Shown here piece by piece: positions 36,641-46,509 of a DNA stretch of 64,000 nt. Numbering within the stretch: the first letter of the stretch is position 1; every line of letters begins with the position of its first letter. Below the pieces are notes generated by a model. It was not told where the DNA came from. It did no database searches and worked only from the letters and a program-made list of their open reading frames with translations. A program made the translations under genes and the position numbers. Where the stretch lies: the NCBI RefSeq assembly GCF_900111605.1, contig NZ_FOIA01000015.1, forward strand, positions 29,449 through 93,448. Reading direction: 5' to 3'. This DNA comes from Nitrosomonas marina (GTDB taxonomy: Bacteria > Pseudomonadota > Gammaproteobacteria > Burkholderiales > Nitrosomonadaceae).

Positions 36641-38128
36641 ATGGCGAGTGTTCATTTTGACTGGAAAAAATCCTCGGATACTGTTGTGTTACCCGCCAGC
36701 AACAGTTACAGCGACTGTGCCGCCAAGCTCAGCGATGATATATTAATCAGCAATATTCGCTGGTTTATCATTTTTCGTTGGGGCGTTATCGGTGCGCTGA
36801 TTCTGATTCATGTAATAGCGCTGCTGGTACCGGATACATTGATACAGTTCCGCGTAATCGAAGAAAACAATTGGCCGATCACGATTACGTTAATTCTTGG
36901 CATAGCCAATCTATTCTACATATACGCACTGAATTCCAGCAATCCCGGTAAATTTAACACACCATCAGTTAATCTATGGTTGCAGATTATTATCGACCTG
37001 ATCTGTTTGTCCGTAGTCGTGCATTTTATCGGCAGTACGGCAACACCAGCGCCGTTTTTCTATATTCTTCATATCGCACTGGCATGCATTTTTTTTTCAA
37101 CTCTGGAGAGCCTGCTGGTCGCGCTGCTTGTCAGCGCAATGTACACCCTTGTACTGTTGATTGAATATTCTTTTGCCGGTCAGTTTTTTATAACGCTTTC
37201 AGTTGACCCTGCCATCGTTCAGAATGGCAAAACCAAGAATCACATGCTGTTCTGGATGATCGCGCTGGATATCCTGTTTTTTACCGTGTGGTATCTGGTT
37301 TCTCGATTATCCCTTGTCGTTAGAGCGCATGAACATCAACTGGCTGAAGCTTACAAACGCATTAACCAAGCACAGCACGAAAAAGACCAATATGCCGTTT
37401 TGATGACGCACCAGCTAAAATCACCACTGGATGCTATACGCAGCAAAATTAATTTGATAAAAGGCGGTTATTGCGGAGAGGTTCCCGAAGAAATAAAAGA
37501 TACATTGCTTAAAATCGACCGACGAGCAACGAATATGGCTGGTTTGATTCTGGATTTGCTCAGACTTCAACGGCTAAAGGAAACCTGCTCATGCAGCGCC
37601 GAGACCAAACCCGTCGATATCCAGGAAACTGTACTCAAATGCATAGACAAGCTGACGCCGGTAATCAATACTAAAAACATCACTTTTAATATTTCTGTCG
37701 ATCCATTTATTTATAATGGAATCCCAGATCAGATTGAGATTCTGGTAGAAAATATTATCGCCAACGCAATTACGTATTCACATGAAAACGGATCAGTTGA
37801 AATTACATCAAATATCAGTAAGAAAGGTAAAAACACTACATTGACCATTACCGATCATGGCATTGGTATTGACAGCGATGACCTGCCGAATATCTTCAAT
37901 GAATATTTTTACTCACCGCGCGCCGCTTCCCACAATAAAGCCACCAGTGGAATCGGCCTGTCGATTGTCAAAATAGCGGCTGAAAACAATTATCTGAATA
38001 TTGATGTCACCAGCGAGCCCGATAAGGGCACTGCGTTCACCGTCGTGTTTCCTAAAGTACAATTTCCTTTCACAACTGAGAAAACAAAATCCAGTTCAGT
38101 CCTGGACAGTTCTCTACAGCAGCAGTGA
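36641..38128 (+). CDS. Membrane sensor histidine kinase
   Basis: 495 residues. About six membrane helices fill residues 45-225 without a large periplasmic domain, so sensing is probably in or at the membrane. The HisKA phospho-acceptor is VLMTHQLKSPLDAIRSK (about 255-272), with Gln in place of the usual Glu after His. The ATPase domain shows NIIANAITYSHENGSV (N box), DHGIGIDSDDLPNIF (G1) and SGIGLSIVK (G2). It pairs with the response regulator just upstream. Its 3' end overlaps the convergent methyltransferase gene by 15 bp. The signal is unknown. Confidence 0.9.
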   Translation: MASVHFDWKKSSDTVVLPASNSYSDCAAKLSDDILISNIRWFIIFRWGVIGALILIHVIALLVPDTLIQFRVIEENNWPITITLILGIANLFYIYALNSSNPGKFNTPSVNLWLQIIIDLICLSVVVHFIGSTATPAPFFYILHIALACIFFSTLESLLVALLVSAMYTLVLLIEYSFAGQFFITLSVDPAIVQNGKTKNHMLFWMIALDILFFTVWYLVSRLSLVVRAHEHQLAEAYKRINQAQHEKDQYAVLMTHQLKSPLDAIRSKINLIKGGYCGEVPEEIKDTLLKIDRRATNMAGLILDLLRLQRLKETCSCSAETKPVDIQETVLKCIDKLTPVINTKNITFNISVDPFIYNGIPDQIEILVENIIANAITYSHENGSVEITSNISKKGKNTTLTITDHGIGIDSDDLPNIFNEYFYSPRAASHNKATSGIGLSIVKIAAENNYLNIDVTSEPDKGTAFTVVFPKVQFPFTTEKTKSSSVLDSSLQQQ

Positions 38129-38791
38129 ATTCCCGGAACCAGTTCTTTTTACAGCACGGTAAAATGCGAGCGTACCAAAAGCGGTATTTACAGCCTGTAG
38201 CTGTACAACTTCACAGAATCCGGCCCGTTCGAATATATCTGGCAATCTTCCGGCTACGTTGTCGCTGGTATTGTCAAAACCGTCCACCAGTTGTACTGTA
38301 TAGAAAAGGCATCTCATTAGCCGATTCGCGGCACGTCCCCAGTCCATGACGTACAACTCCCCGCCAGGTTTTAAAACACGCAGCAATTCCGACGCAGCCA
38401 AAGCTTTGCTATCACTGCTCAGATGATGAAACAACAGACTTGACAGTATGCGATCAAAATGATGATCGGGATATGGTATTTGTTCAGCAAATGCACGGAC
38501 AAAATGGATGTCGGCCTGCCTCTGTGCGGCTTTCCGGCCTGCCTGAATGAGCATCGCATGATCACAATCGAGTGCCGAAATATCAATCCCAGGATAATAC
38601 TGCTCTATCAGCACTGCCAGCGAGCCCGTACCGCAACCGAGATCAAGCACGCGCTGCCCGTTAGCGAGCCCGGCCTGTATCATCAGTGCATACCAGAACC
38701 GCATCCCGTAACCGGCGCAACCAGAAACCCGGTCGTAAAATGAGGTCAGGCAATGAAAACCCAAAGCCGGTACATATTTTTTACGTGCCAT
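38114..38791 (-). CDS. Class I SAM-dependent methyltransferase
   Basis: 225 residues with the SAM-binding motif RVLDLGCGTGSLAVL (about 47-61), a second acidic motif ALDCDHAM and post-motif phrase LRVLKPGGELYVMDWG (about 138-153). It resembles the UbiE/ubiquinone-type methyltransferase superfamily, but without substrate-specific features. The neighbouring UbiH-type hydroxylase lies upstream on the same strand (83 bp gap), a hint but no proof of a quinone role. Its 3' end overlaps the kinase gene. Confidence 0.85.
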   Translation of the reverse strand: MARKKYVPALGFHCLTSFYDRVSGCAGYGMRFWYALMIQAGLANGQRVLDLGCGTGSLAVLIEQYYPGIDISALDCDHAMLIQAGRKAAQRQADIHFVRAFAEQIPYPDHHFDRILSSLLFHHLSSDSKALAASELLRVLKPGGELYVMDWGRAANRLMRCLFYTVQLVDGFDNTSDNVAGRLPDIFERAGFCEVVQLQAVNTAFGTLAFYRAVKRTGSGNSLLL

Positions 38792-38874
38792 CTCGTAATT
38801 TTGTCACCACATACCGCCGGAATCCTCGTCAATTTTAAAAACTCACGCCCCAGAGGAAAAATAATACCTGATGC

Positions 38875-40047
38875 TCAGCCTCTTGATCCGAAAATCATGC
38901 GCCGAGAGACAAAACGCTTCATTGGCGGACAATTATCCAGCAGGGTCAGTCCCATGCCGCACAGATGCCCGAGCAGCATATTGTCATTAGAAAACAGCTT
39001 GATCAGTGAATCCGTGAAAATACGACCACCCTGACTGTCTGCACGCCGACGATCACGGTATCTTGCCAGCATTGGTAACGCGCCAACTTCCTTATTCTCA
39101 GAAGCAGCTGCAATCAATTCAAGCGCAAGCTCATAGGCATCTCTGAGGCCGAGATTAAAGCCCTGCCCGGCCACAGGATGTAGCGTTTGGGCAGCGTTCC
39201 CGACAAGCGCAATACGTTGCGTAGTCGGCGAAATTGCATATTTAAGCGCCAGAGGAAAACCCGAACGCTTCCCGGTTGCGACAAAACGCCCCAGCCGATC
39301 GCCAAAATGATTGTACAATCGCTGCAGAAATTGTGCTTCATTCAGCGCCAGAATCACCTTTGCATTTTCAGGAGACGTTGTCCAAACGAGTGCAAAGTCA
39401 TCTCCTGAAGGCAGCAGCGCAACCGGTCCTTCTGATGTAAAACGTTCGTATGCAATACCTGTTTGCTGAATTTCGGCTTTTACATTGGCCACGATTGCCC
39501 ATTGGTCATATGCTTCGGTTTGATAGGCGATGCCTTCAATCTGACTGCTGAGGCGGCCGCCATCGGCCAGCACCAGCAACTTTGCAGTCAAGTCTTTTTC
39601 AACGCCCTCATGCTCATATTGAACGTGACCTGAATGCCGATCTGTTGAAAAAGTTTTTACAGCAACACCGGTTTGATACTGAATTTCGTTTTCAACCGTA
39701 GCCTCATACAGAGCACGATACAAATCATGATAATTGACCACATAACCAAGTGCCGGCACGCCAGCATCCTCGGTCGTCAAAACGGTGCGACCAAAAAAAC
39801 CCTTATTTGAAATATGTATAGTTTGTATCGGTGTATGCCTGGAAAGCATGTTCCAGACCCCCAGTCGTCGCAAAATCAGATAGCTGCCGTGTGAAAGAGC
39901 CAATGGCCGCTCGTCATCCACTTTTTCTGGCAATCCCCGTGCCTCCAAGAGTAAAACAGTCAGGTTACTGTTACGCAGCGCCAGCGCCAGCGCCATACCC
40001 ACAGGACCGCCTCCAATAATCACAATATCGTAGTGTTTATCTTGCAT
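38875..40047 (-). CDS. UbiH/UbiF/COQ6-family FAD-dependent hydroxylase
   Basis: 390 residues. The FAD-binding GxGxxG is in IVIIGGGPVGMALALAL (about 8-24), followed by the family's central phrase LVLADGGRLSSQIE (about 155-168, the DG motif) and the second FAD motif VGNAAQTLHPVAGQGFNLGLRDAYEL (about 286-311). The enzyme hydroxylates the ring of a ubiquinone precursor at the membrane. Which ring carbon cannot be told from the sequence, so I do not choose between UbiH, UbiF and UbiI. Probably transcribed with the methyltransferase downstream. Confidence 0.92.
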   Translation of the reverse strand: MQDKHYDIVIIGGGPVGMALALALRNSNLTVLLLEARGLPEKVDDERPLALSHGSYLILRRLGVWNMLSRHTPIQTIHISNKGFFGRTVLTTEDAGVPALGYVVNYHDLYRALYEATVENEIQYQTGVAVKTFSTDRHSGHVQYEHEGVEKDLTAKLLVLADGGRLSSQIEGIAYQTEAYDQWAIVANVKAEIQQTGIAYERFTSEGPVALLPSGDDFALVWTTSPENAKVILALNEAQFLQRLYNHFGDRLGRFVATGKRSGFPLALKYAISPTTQRIALVGNAAQTLHPVAGQGFNLGLRDAYELALELIAAASENKEVGALPMLARYRDRRRADSQGGRIFTDSLIKLFSNDNMLLGHLCGMGLTLLDNCPPMKRFVSRRMIFGSRG

Positions 40048-40231
40048 GAATTCCCATCATAAATTGTTGACGTCGCACACTCTTTCAAGAAGTCTGTCGC
40101 TGAAACAGATCTGCTGCGTCAGATTGATTTTGTAACACTGTAATCTTGGTTATTTAAATTGCACTCGCACGCTGCCCACAGTCAAAAGCCGCTTTCGTTT
40201 TAAACCAAAATCCGTTCCAATACAGTCCGTT

Positions 40232-41620
40232 TTAATAATATTCCTGCTTGGCATAGCTTTCAAAACGTGTATATTCGCCCAGAAAAGTCAAATTAACCTT
40301 TCCGATCGGTCCGTTGCGCTGCTTTCCAATAATAATTTCTGCAATACCTTTATCCTGCGTCTCAGGATTATAGACCTCGTCACGATAAATAAATAAAATT
40401 ACATCGGCATCCTGCTCTATCGCCCCCGACTCGCGCAGATCGGACATTACCGGACGTTTGTTGGGTCGCTGTTCCAGGCTGCGATTCAATTGCGACAGCG
40501 CGATGAGTGGCACTTTCAGTTCCTTTGCCAGGCTTTTTAGTGCACGAGATATTTCCGATATCTCGGTTGCCCTATTTTCACCCGGGCTGCTTGATGACAT
40601 CAGCTGCAGATAATCCACGACAATCAATCCAAGTTCGCCATACTGACGATAGAGCCTCCTTGCCCTTGCCCTGACCTCAAGCGCACTAAGTGCTGCGCTT
40701 TCGTCTATGTGTATAGGCGCATCACTGAGTTTACCCAAGGCATGCGTCAACTTCGGCCAGTCATCATCATCCAGCCGTCCGGTACGGACTTTATGCTGAT
40801 CCAGCCGACCGACCGAACCTAACATACGCATAGCGAGCTGCGCACCACCCATTTCCATGCTGAAAACCGCTACCGGCTTCTCAAGTTCCAAAGCAACATG
40901 CTCCGCAATGTTCAGCGAGAACGCCGTTTTTCCCATTGATGGTCTCCCGGCAACGATAATCAAATCACCGGGCTGGAAACCAGAAGTCTTTTGATCCAAA
41001 TCATGAAACCCTGAAGCGATACCGGTTACATCGTTGGGACTTTCCCGACTGTATAACAGTTCGATGCGCTCAACCACCTCTTTCAAGAGCGGCTGGATGT
41101 CAACAAATCCCTGGTTATTGCGCGCACCTTCTTCAGCAATCTCAAATACCCTGGATTCTGCCTCATCCAGCAGGTCAACAGCCGATCGACCGGCAGGATT
41201 AAACGCAGACTCCGTTATCTGCACACCCACTTGAGCCAGATTGCGCATTATCGAACGCTCCCGAACTATCTCTGCATACCGTTTAATATTTGCGGCAGAT
41301 GGTGTGTTCTGTGCCAAAGCACCAATATAAGAAAGTCCGCCAACTGTTTCCAATTCTGCAGACAGTTCAAGTGATTCGGCAACTGTCACAACATCGGCCG
41401 GCTTATTATGTTCGATTAATTTACAAATATGTTGAAAAATCAACCGGTGATCATGGCGATAAAAATCATCGCCAATTATGATATCTGCAATTTTGTCCCA
41501 GGCTTGATTATCCAGCATCAATCCACCCAGCACCGATTGTTCAGTTTCTATGGAATGCGGTGGCGTTTTGTAGGATTCCAGCACCTCGCTGGTCGTGACA
41601 TTAAATATGGATTGGGCCAT
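40232..41620 (-). CDS. dnaB: Replicative DNA helicase
   Basis: 462 residues, normal for DnaB. The N-terminal domain has PHSIETEQSVLGGLMLD. The RecA-like domain has Walker A VAGRPSMGKTAFSLN (about 208-222), Walker B GLIVVDYLQLM and the arginine-finger/H4 stretch LSQLNRSLEQRPNKRPVMSDLRESGAIEQDAD. It unwinds DNA ahead of the fork as a hexamer. A longer frame reaches a TTG at 41701, but the ATG at 41620 fits the family. No intein is present. Confidence 0.97.
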   Translation of the reverse strand: MAQSIFNVTTSEVLESYKTPPHSIETEQSVLGGLMLDNQAWDKIADIIIGDDFYRHDHRLIFQHICKLIEHNKPADVVTVAESLELSAELETVGGLSYIGALAQNTPSAANIKRYAEIVRERSIMRNLAQVGVQITESAFNPAGRSAVDLLDEAESRVFEIAEEGARNNQGFVDIQPLLKEVVERIELLYSRESPNDVTGIASGFHDLDQKTSGFQPGDLIIVAGRPSMGKTAFSLNIAEHVALELEKPVAVFSMEMGGAQLAMRMLGSVGRLDQHKVRTGRLDDDDWPKLTHALGKLSDAPIHIDESAALSALEVRARARRLYRQYGELGLIVVDYLQLMSSSSPGENRATEISEISRALKSLAKELKVPLIALSQLNRSLEQRPNKRPVMSDLRESGAIEQDADVILFIYRDEVYNPETQDKGIAEIIIGKQRNGPIGKVNLTFLGEYTRFESYAKQEYY

Positions 41621-42146
41621 TGTTTGAGTGGATACTAAATATTCGATTCTGATTTTAGCATTTACTGGATTGCAGTTAATAAAAAGTAAATAAAAAAACA
41701 ATACTGATGTTCATATACATTGATCTGCAATCACCTATCCACATTACTTTATAAAAAAATCGGCTCATAGTAGATATTAGATATACAGGATTATGATTTA
41801 ATAATTAATAAGTTATTGGCATATCATATAATCCAGATTGAAATATCTGCAGCATCCCGGTAACGATAATGGGGGGATTACCAGTCTTCTATACTTATAG
41901 CTCGAAGTGACAAACTAACGCCAGTATCAGTCAAAATCATTTATCAGTTGATATATTTGGATGTTTTCCGCACTAACAGTTTTCTTCAAAACAGCTTAAA
42001 AAACGCCTCTGTCTTTCAAATTCCGCGTTGATCCAAGTGATATACTTTATTCATATTTCATTACATTGCAGTACATTATGTCGGAAAATTACAAACACAT
42101 TAAAATCGATGTTTGATGCTATTGTTTTTTCTAAAAAGCTAACAGC
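41621..42146. other. Divergent intergenic region between dnaB and the porin
   Basis: A 526-bp, strongly AT-rich gap with a run of six G at 41870-41875. It must contain promoters for both genes. I saw no Fur-like box, hairpin terminator or small gene. Confidence 0.35.
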
Positions 42147-43370
42147 ATGACAGCTTTTGGCAAATTACAATGTTCAGCAAAACTGATAGTCCCCGCATTA
42201 ATTCTGGCACATAGCCAGATTGCTTCAGGATTCGAAATTGGCATTGGGGATTGGCAGGCGCATGGTTTTGTGAGTCAAGGCTATACCTACACATCAGGCA
42301 ATAATTTCTTTGGCAACAGTCGCAATGATGGCAGTTTCGACTTTAGGGAAATTGGAATCAATGTGGCTGGTAACGTCTATCCAAACTTATTGATCGCTGC
42401 ACAAGGTCTCTATCGAGATGCCGGTGGCTCGGACACGGATAATTTTCGTCTGGATTTTGCCAATCTGGATTATCAATACCCGATCAACAATGAAAGCACT
42501 GTAGGCATTCGCCTGGGACGGATAAAAAACCCGTTCGGCCTGTACAACGATACACGCGATGTTGTCTGGACACGACCGAGTGTGACTTTGCCGCAATCAA
42601 TCTATTTTGATGCGCTGGCTTTACGTCAGGCAATGATCTCATCTGACGGCGGACTGATTTATGGTCGCCATACATTTGGCAATCATACCCTCAGCGCTGA
42701 ATTTGTTACCGCCAATCCCCTTGATAACACTGGTGGTGCAACAGAGTTTTTGACTGGGTTATCAGATGCACCCGGAAAGATGACCGGCCGACCGCTGTTT
42801 ATAGGTCGCGCCGGCTATCAATGGAAGGAAGGCCGGTTCCGCCTGCTGTTCAGTATCGTAGACCTCAATCGGGACTTTAAATCATCTTCTTCCACCGTAC
42901 CTTCTGGTAATGTCAAAACAACGTATCCACTGGCTTCGGCGCAAATCAATCTGGAAAAATGGAGTTTCACTGCAGAGTATGGTCAAGTCATGACCAAGCG
43001 CAGTGAGTCATTATCCAGGGGTATTCCGTTGGACATGACTTCAGAAAGCTTCTATGTTCAGTCCGAATACCGTTTTGCCCCTGACTGGACTGCACTGCTG
43101 CGCTTTGACGCATTCTTTGCTGATATTCATGACCGCAGCGGAAAAAAAATGGCTCAAATGACAGGGTTGCCAAAACACATGTTTTTTTCAAGGGACATTA
43201 CGTTCGGTCTACGCTGGACATTTGCGAAAAATTTTATGGTTGCGGCCGACTACCACAGGGTCCATGGTACCGGGTGGCTATCGCCTGCCGACAACCCAGA
43301 CCTTTTGCGAGGCTCCGGAGGGGATCCCAACTGGGATCTGGTAACAGTCATGTTTTCCTATCGTTTTTAA
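42147..43370 (+). CDS. Outer-membrane porin-like beta-barrel protein
   Basis: 407 residues. The signal peptide runs to about SQIASG (residue 28). The mature protein is a series of amphipathic strands with many Tyr/Phe and turn residues, and ends in VMFSYRF with the terminal Phe needed for outer-membrane insertion. The first part resembles general proteobacterial porins (GRIKNPFGLYNDTRDV; FDFREIGINV). The pore's preferred solute is not evident. It is a single-gene unit. Confidence 0.82.
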   Translation: MTAFGKLQCSAKLIVPALILAHSQIASGFEIGIGDWQAHGFVSQGYTYTSGNNFFGNSRNDGSFDFREIGINVAGNVYPNLLIAAQGLYRDAGGSDTDNFRLDFANLDYQYPINNESTVGIRLGRIKNPFGLYNDTRDVVWTRPSVTLPQSIYFDALALRQAMISSDGGLIYGRHTFGNHTLSAEFVTANPLDNTGGATEFLTGLSDAPGKMTGRPLFIGRAGYQWKEGRFRLLFSIVDLNRDFKSSSSTVPSGNVKTTYPLASAQINLEKWSFTAEYGQVMTKRSESLSRGIPLDMTSESFYVQSEYRFAPDWTALLRFDAFFADIHDRSGKKMAQMTGLPKHMFFSRDITFGLRWTFAKNFMVAADYHRVHGTGWLSPADNPDLLRGSGGDPNWDLVTVMFSYRF

Positions 43371-43618
43371 CTTAACCTGTTGTAATTTATTATTCTATTC
43401 CGCAACGACGCGCACTGTGACTGCCCGCTGCCCAAGGTACGATAACAAAAATCCTGTGGGAGACGGCCATTCCTGATACGCAAGCACGGTTTCTCTATAC
43501 TTATCAAGTTGTTTGACAACAATTCAGGCTATGCAGTATATTTCCAACTGTTAAAAGATTGCATGTAATTTATCAAGTACTTGACGTCCTACCCAAGAAC
43601 CTTCAATTCAAATTCACT

Positions 43619-44842
43619 ATGCGCATTGTTGTAACCGGAATGGGAATCGTCTCGCCAATAGGCTCCAGTGTCGATCAATTCTGGAATGCAGCCATCAATG
43701 GCTTTAATGGTATTGGTCCGATCAAGTGTTTTGACGCATCAAATAACCGGTCTCGCATAGCAGGCGAGATAAAAGATTTTGATCCTAAGTCGTTTTTATC
43801 AAACAAACAAATTGAACAGACGGATCGCTTTACGCAGCTGGCTGTAAATGCAGCCAATCAGGCAATTCACGATGCCGGGAGTCTTGATCATTACGAGCCG
43901 CGCCGACGCGCAGTCAGTCTGGGATCTGGCATGGGCGGATTTGCAACATTTGAATCATCAGCAGAACGCAAACTAAAGAACCGGTCTATTCCGCCCTTTA
44001 CCGTTCCCCGAACAATGGCTAATTCCGCTGCCGCCTGGATTGCCACCATACATGGATTAAAAGGCGCAAACCTTACCTGCAGTACAGCGTGCTCCTCTGG
44101 CGGCAATGCAATCGGCATGGGCCTTGACCTGCTGCGCGCAGGAAAAGCGGACGCTGTTGTCACCGGCGGTGCAGAGGCCTGTGTATTACCTTTGACGATT
44201 GCGGGCTTTGAAGCCTTGTATGCGCTGTCAACCGGCTTCAATGATAATGCACAGTACGCCTCTCGCCCGTTCGCAAAAGGCCGTGACGGCTTTGTTATGG
44301 GAGAAGGCGCGGCCATTCTTGTTTTGGAAAAAGAAGATACCGCAATACGACGAGGCGCCAATATTTATGCACAACTGGCTGGTTACGGATGCGCATGCGA
44401 CGCAACGCATCTGGTAGCACCCGATATCGACGGGCAGGTCGCGGCAATGAGCGCCGTAATCCAGGACGCCGGAATAACGCCTGATTCAATTGACTATATA
44501 AACGCACACGCCACATCTACACCACTCGGGGATGTCATTGAAACCAAGGCAATCAGGCAATTATTTGGAAAGCACGCCGAAAAAATTGTCATCAGCGCCA
44601 CAAAATCCATGATCGGACACACTATCGGCGCATCTGCAGCCATAGGCAGCATTGCCGCAATCCAATCGTTACGTACAGGTATGGTTCATCCAACAATCAA
44701 TCTGGAAGAAGCAGACCCGGAATGCGATCTCAATTATGCGCCCAATACAGCACTTGCAACAACATTGAGCACTGCTCTATGCAATGCATTCGGATTCGGC
44801 GGCAACAATGTCAGTCTCGTTTTCTCAAAACCCAATGTTTAA
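43619..44842 (+). CDS. Beta-ketoacyl-ACP synthase (FabF-like), paired with a private ACP
   Basis: 407 residues of the KAS II family, which condenses malonyl-ACP with an acyl-ACP. The nucleophile is Cys158 in CSTACSSGG; the catalytic histidines are in NAHATSTPLGD and SMIGHTIGAS. All three are present, so it should be active. The ATG at 43619 is preferred; the longer frame opens at a TTG at 43559. An ACP gene follows 15 bp downstream, the reverse of the housekeeping acpP-fabF order, and no other fatty-acid gene is near, so the pair may serve a special lipid or secondary product rather than bulk fatty-acid synthesis. Confidence 0.92.
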   Translation: MRIVVTGMGIVSPIGSSVDQFWNAAINGFNGIGPIKCFDASNNRSRIAGEIKDFDPKSFLSNKQIEQTDRFTQLAVNAANQAIHDAGSLDHYEPRRRAVSLGSGMGGFATFESSAERKLKNRSIPPFTVPRTMANSAAAWIATIHGLKGANLTCSTACSSGGNAIGMGLDLLRAGKADAVVTGGAEACVLPLTIAGFEALYALSTGFNDNAQYASRPFAKGRDGFVMGEGAAILVLEKEDTAIRRGANIYAQLAGYGCACDATHLVAPDIDGQVAAMSAVIQDAGITPDSIDYINAHATSTPLGDVIETKAIRQLFGKHAEKIVISATKSMIGHTIGASAAIGSIAAIQSLRTGMVHPTINLEEADPECDLNYAPNTALATTLSTALCNAFGFGGNNVSLVFSKPNV

Positions 44843-44857
44843 AACAAGTAACCTGAT

Positions 44858-45121
44858 ATGAACACAGAAAATATTGAAACAAAAGTAATTGAATTTATTG
44901 CATCGAAAGTAGAGGAAGTGGATGCGTCGACGATAACTCCCGAATCCGAGTTTGAAGCGCTTGGCCTCGACTCCATGGATCGGGTTCAGCTACTATTTGA
45001 CGCTGAGGAAACATTTGGTGTGACCTTCGAGGACGATGAAGTCAAAGGCTTTCACTGTGTCAAGGACATTATCGACCACATCAGCAGTCATCAGCCCGCT
45101 TCTTCATCTAATAATTCATAA
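44858..45121 (+). CDS. Acyl carrier protein of the ketosynthase pair
   Basis: 87 residues, acidic, with the phosphopantetheine-attachment motif GLDSMDRVQLLF (Ser39). The surrounding helix II sequence is ACP-like, but the protein differs enough from housekeeping AcpP (which carries GADSLD) to be a specialised carrier. It lies 15 bp after the ketosynthase stop and is certainly co-transcribed. No dehydratase, reductase or thioesterase adjoins it, so these must come from elsewhere in the genome. Confidence 0.93.
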   Translation: MNTENIETKVIEFIASKVEEVDASTITPESEFEALGLDSMDRVQLLFDAEETFGVTFEDDEVKGFHCVKDIIDHISSHQPASSSNNS

Positions 45122-45171
45122 GATCTAATTCAGCGTGCTGTACAATTTATTCCGTTGCTTATTGAAAAAAA

Positions 45172-45591
45172 CTACTCGCCATGCACTGTAATCAGGATTT
45201 TTCTGCTGCCCCCATCATTACGATGCTCGCATAAATAGATTCCTTGCCAAGTACCCAGATTTAAACAACCATTGGTAACAGGGACAGTCAGGCTAATATC
45301 CAGCAAACTGGATTTTAAATGCGCAGGCATATCGTCCGCGCCTTCATCACAGTGTCTGAAATACAGTTCGTTTTCCGGTACGGTGTGATTAAAGTATGTT
45401 TCAAAATCCTGGCGCACGTTTGGATCCGCGTTTTCATTTATTGTCAATGATGCTGATGTATGCTGCACAAATATATGCATCAAACCAATGTTAAAATTTT
45501 TTAGTTCCGGCAACTGCAGTGCGATTTCGTCAGTAACCAGGTGAAACCCACGGGAACGCGGATTTAATTTGATTTGTTTTTGTAACCACAT
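45172..45591 (-). CDS. YjbQ family (UPF0047) protein
   Basis: 139 residues. Family hallmarks are GLMHIFVQHTSASLTINENADP (about 36-57, with the conserved His), MPAHLKSSLLD and LGTWQGIYLCEHR near the C-terminus. YjbQ proteins can show thiamine-phosphate-synthase-like side activity, but their main role is unsettled. The ATG at 45591 is preferred; an in-frame GTG at 45603 would add four residues. It converges with the ACP gene and diverges from the histidine phosphatase. Confidence 0.93.
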   Translation of the reverse strand: MWLQKQIKLNPRSRGFHLVTDEIALQLPELKNFNIGLMHIFVQHTSASLTINENADPNVRQDFETYFNHTVPENELYFRHCDEGADDMPAHLKSSLLDISLTVPVTNGCLNLGTWQGIYLCEHRNDGGSRKILITVHGE

Positions 45592-45683
45592 AGCACGACT
45601 CACAATAAATCACAAATATTCATCAATCAAAACAGAAGCACTTTGTGTCCACCGTACTTTTGTCACATGAGAAATCAAGCATA

Positions 45684-46286
45684 ATGACCGAGACTATAAT
45701 TGAATTAATCAGACATGGCGAGCCGGTCGGCGGTCGCCGCTATCGGGGACATGCAATTGATGACCCCCTGACAGAAAAAGGCTGGCGTCAAATGTGGAAT
45801 ACTGTCGGCGATTGTCATCACTGGCAACAAATCATCAGCTCCCCTTTGTCGCGTTGCCAGGCATTCGCTACTGCTCTGGGTAAACGGCATAACATTGACG
45901 TCACAGTTGAACCCAGGTTCAGTGAAGTCGGTTTTGGAGAATGGGAGGGTTTGAGTCACGAAATCATAAAAACGGATAGAATCGATGAGTATCATGCCTT
46001 TTTGCGGGACCCGGTTAATCGGCGCCCCAAAGGTGCTGAAGCGCTTGATAGTTTTATTCAGCGCGTTGTCGCCGCCTATGATGATACGGTCCAGCACCAT
46101 AACGGCAAACGTTGTTTACTTGTTACACATGCCGGTGTCATTCGTGCAGTTGTCGCCCGTACTGTCTGTGCTGCTCCCGTTGGTCTTTATCGAATGAAAA
46201 TTAACAATGGCGGTATAACACGCATCCGTCACACTGAATCCGGTGGGATTCTGGAATGTCTGAACGGCCAAATGACAGAAGAATAA
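45684..46286 (+). CDS. Histidine phosphatase family (phosphoglycerate-mutase-like) protein
   Basis: 200 residues. The catalytic phospho-histidine is in LIRHGEPVGG (about 7-16), with the second histidine in VTHAGVIRAVVART (about 150-163), the Glu in FGEWEG and the Arg in SPLSRCQAF. It most resembles alpha-ribazole phosphatase/CobC- or PhoE-like broad phosphatases; no cobalamin genes are near, so the substrate is open. The frame reaches back to a GTG at 45645, but the ATG at 45684 follows a GAGAA and fits the family start. Confidence 0.88.
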   Translation: MTETIIELIRHGEPVGGRRYRGHAIDDPLTEKGWRQMWNTVGDCHHWQQIISSPLSRCQAFATALGKRHNIDVTVEPRFSEVGFGEWEGLSHEIIKTDRIDEYHAFLRDPVNRRPKGAEALDSFIQRVVAAYDDTVQHHNGKRCLLVTHAGVIRAVVARTVCAAPVGLYRMKINNGGITRIRHTESGGILECLNGQMTEE

Positions 46287-46509
46287 ACCACAGGTTTATA
46301 ATCAGAGAAACATTTTCCGCACAAACATACCGATTCATCAATGCGGCAGCAATCTACAAACTCATTCCAATATGCGCCCTGCCGGACGGTCACTTTGTTA
46401 AACATATCAATCCCACCAGATGTAACTGTACAGGTAGTCCAGCATATCATTGTGCAACGTTATTTCATTATACAGCTGACCTAAAATTATCCATCATCAA
46501 GATTTGACA

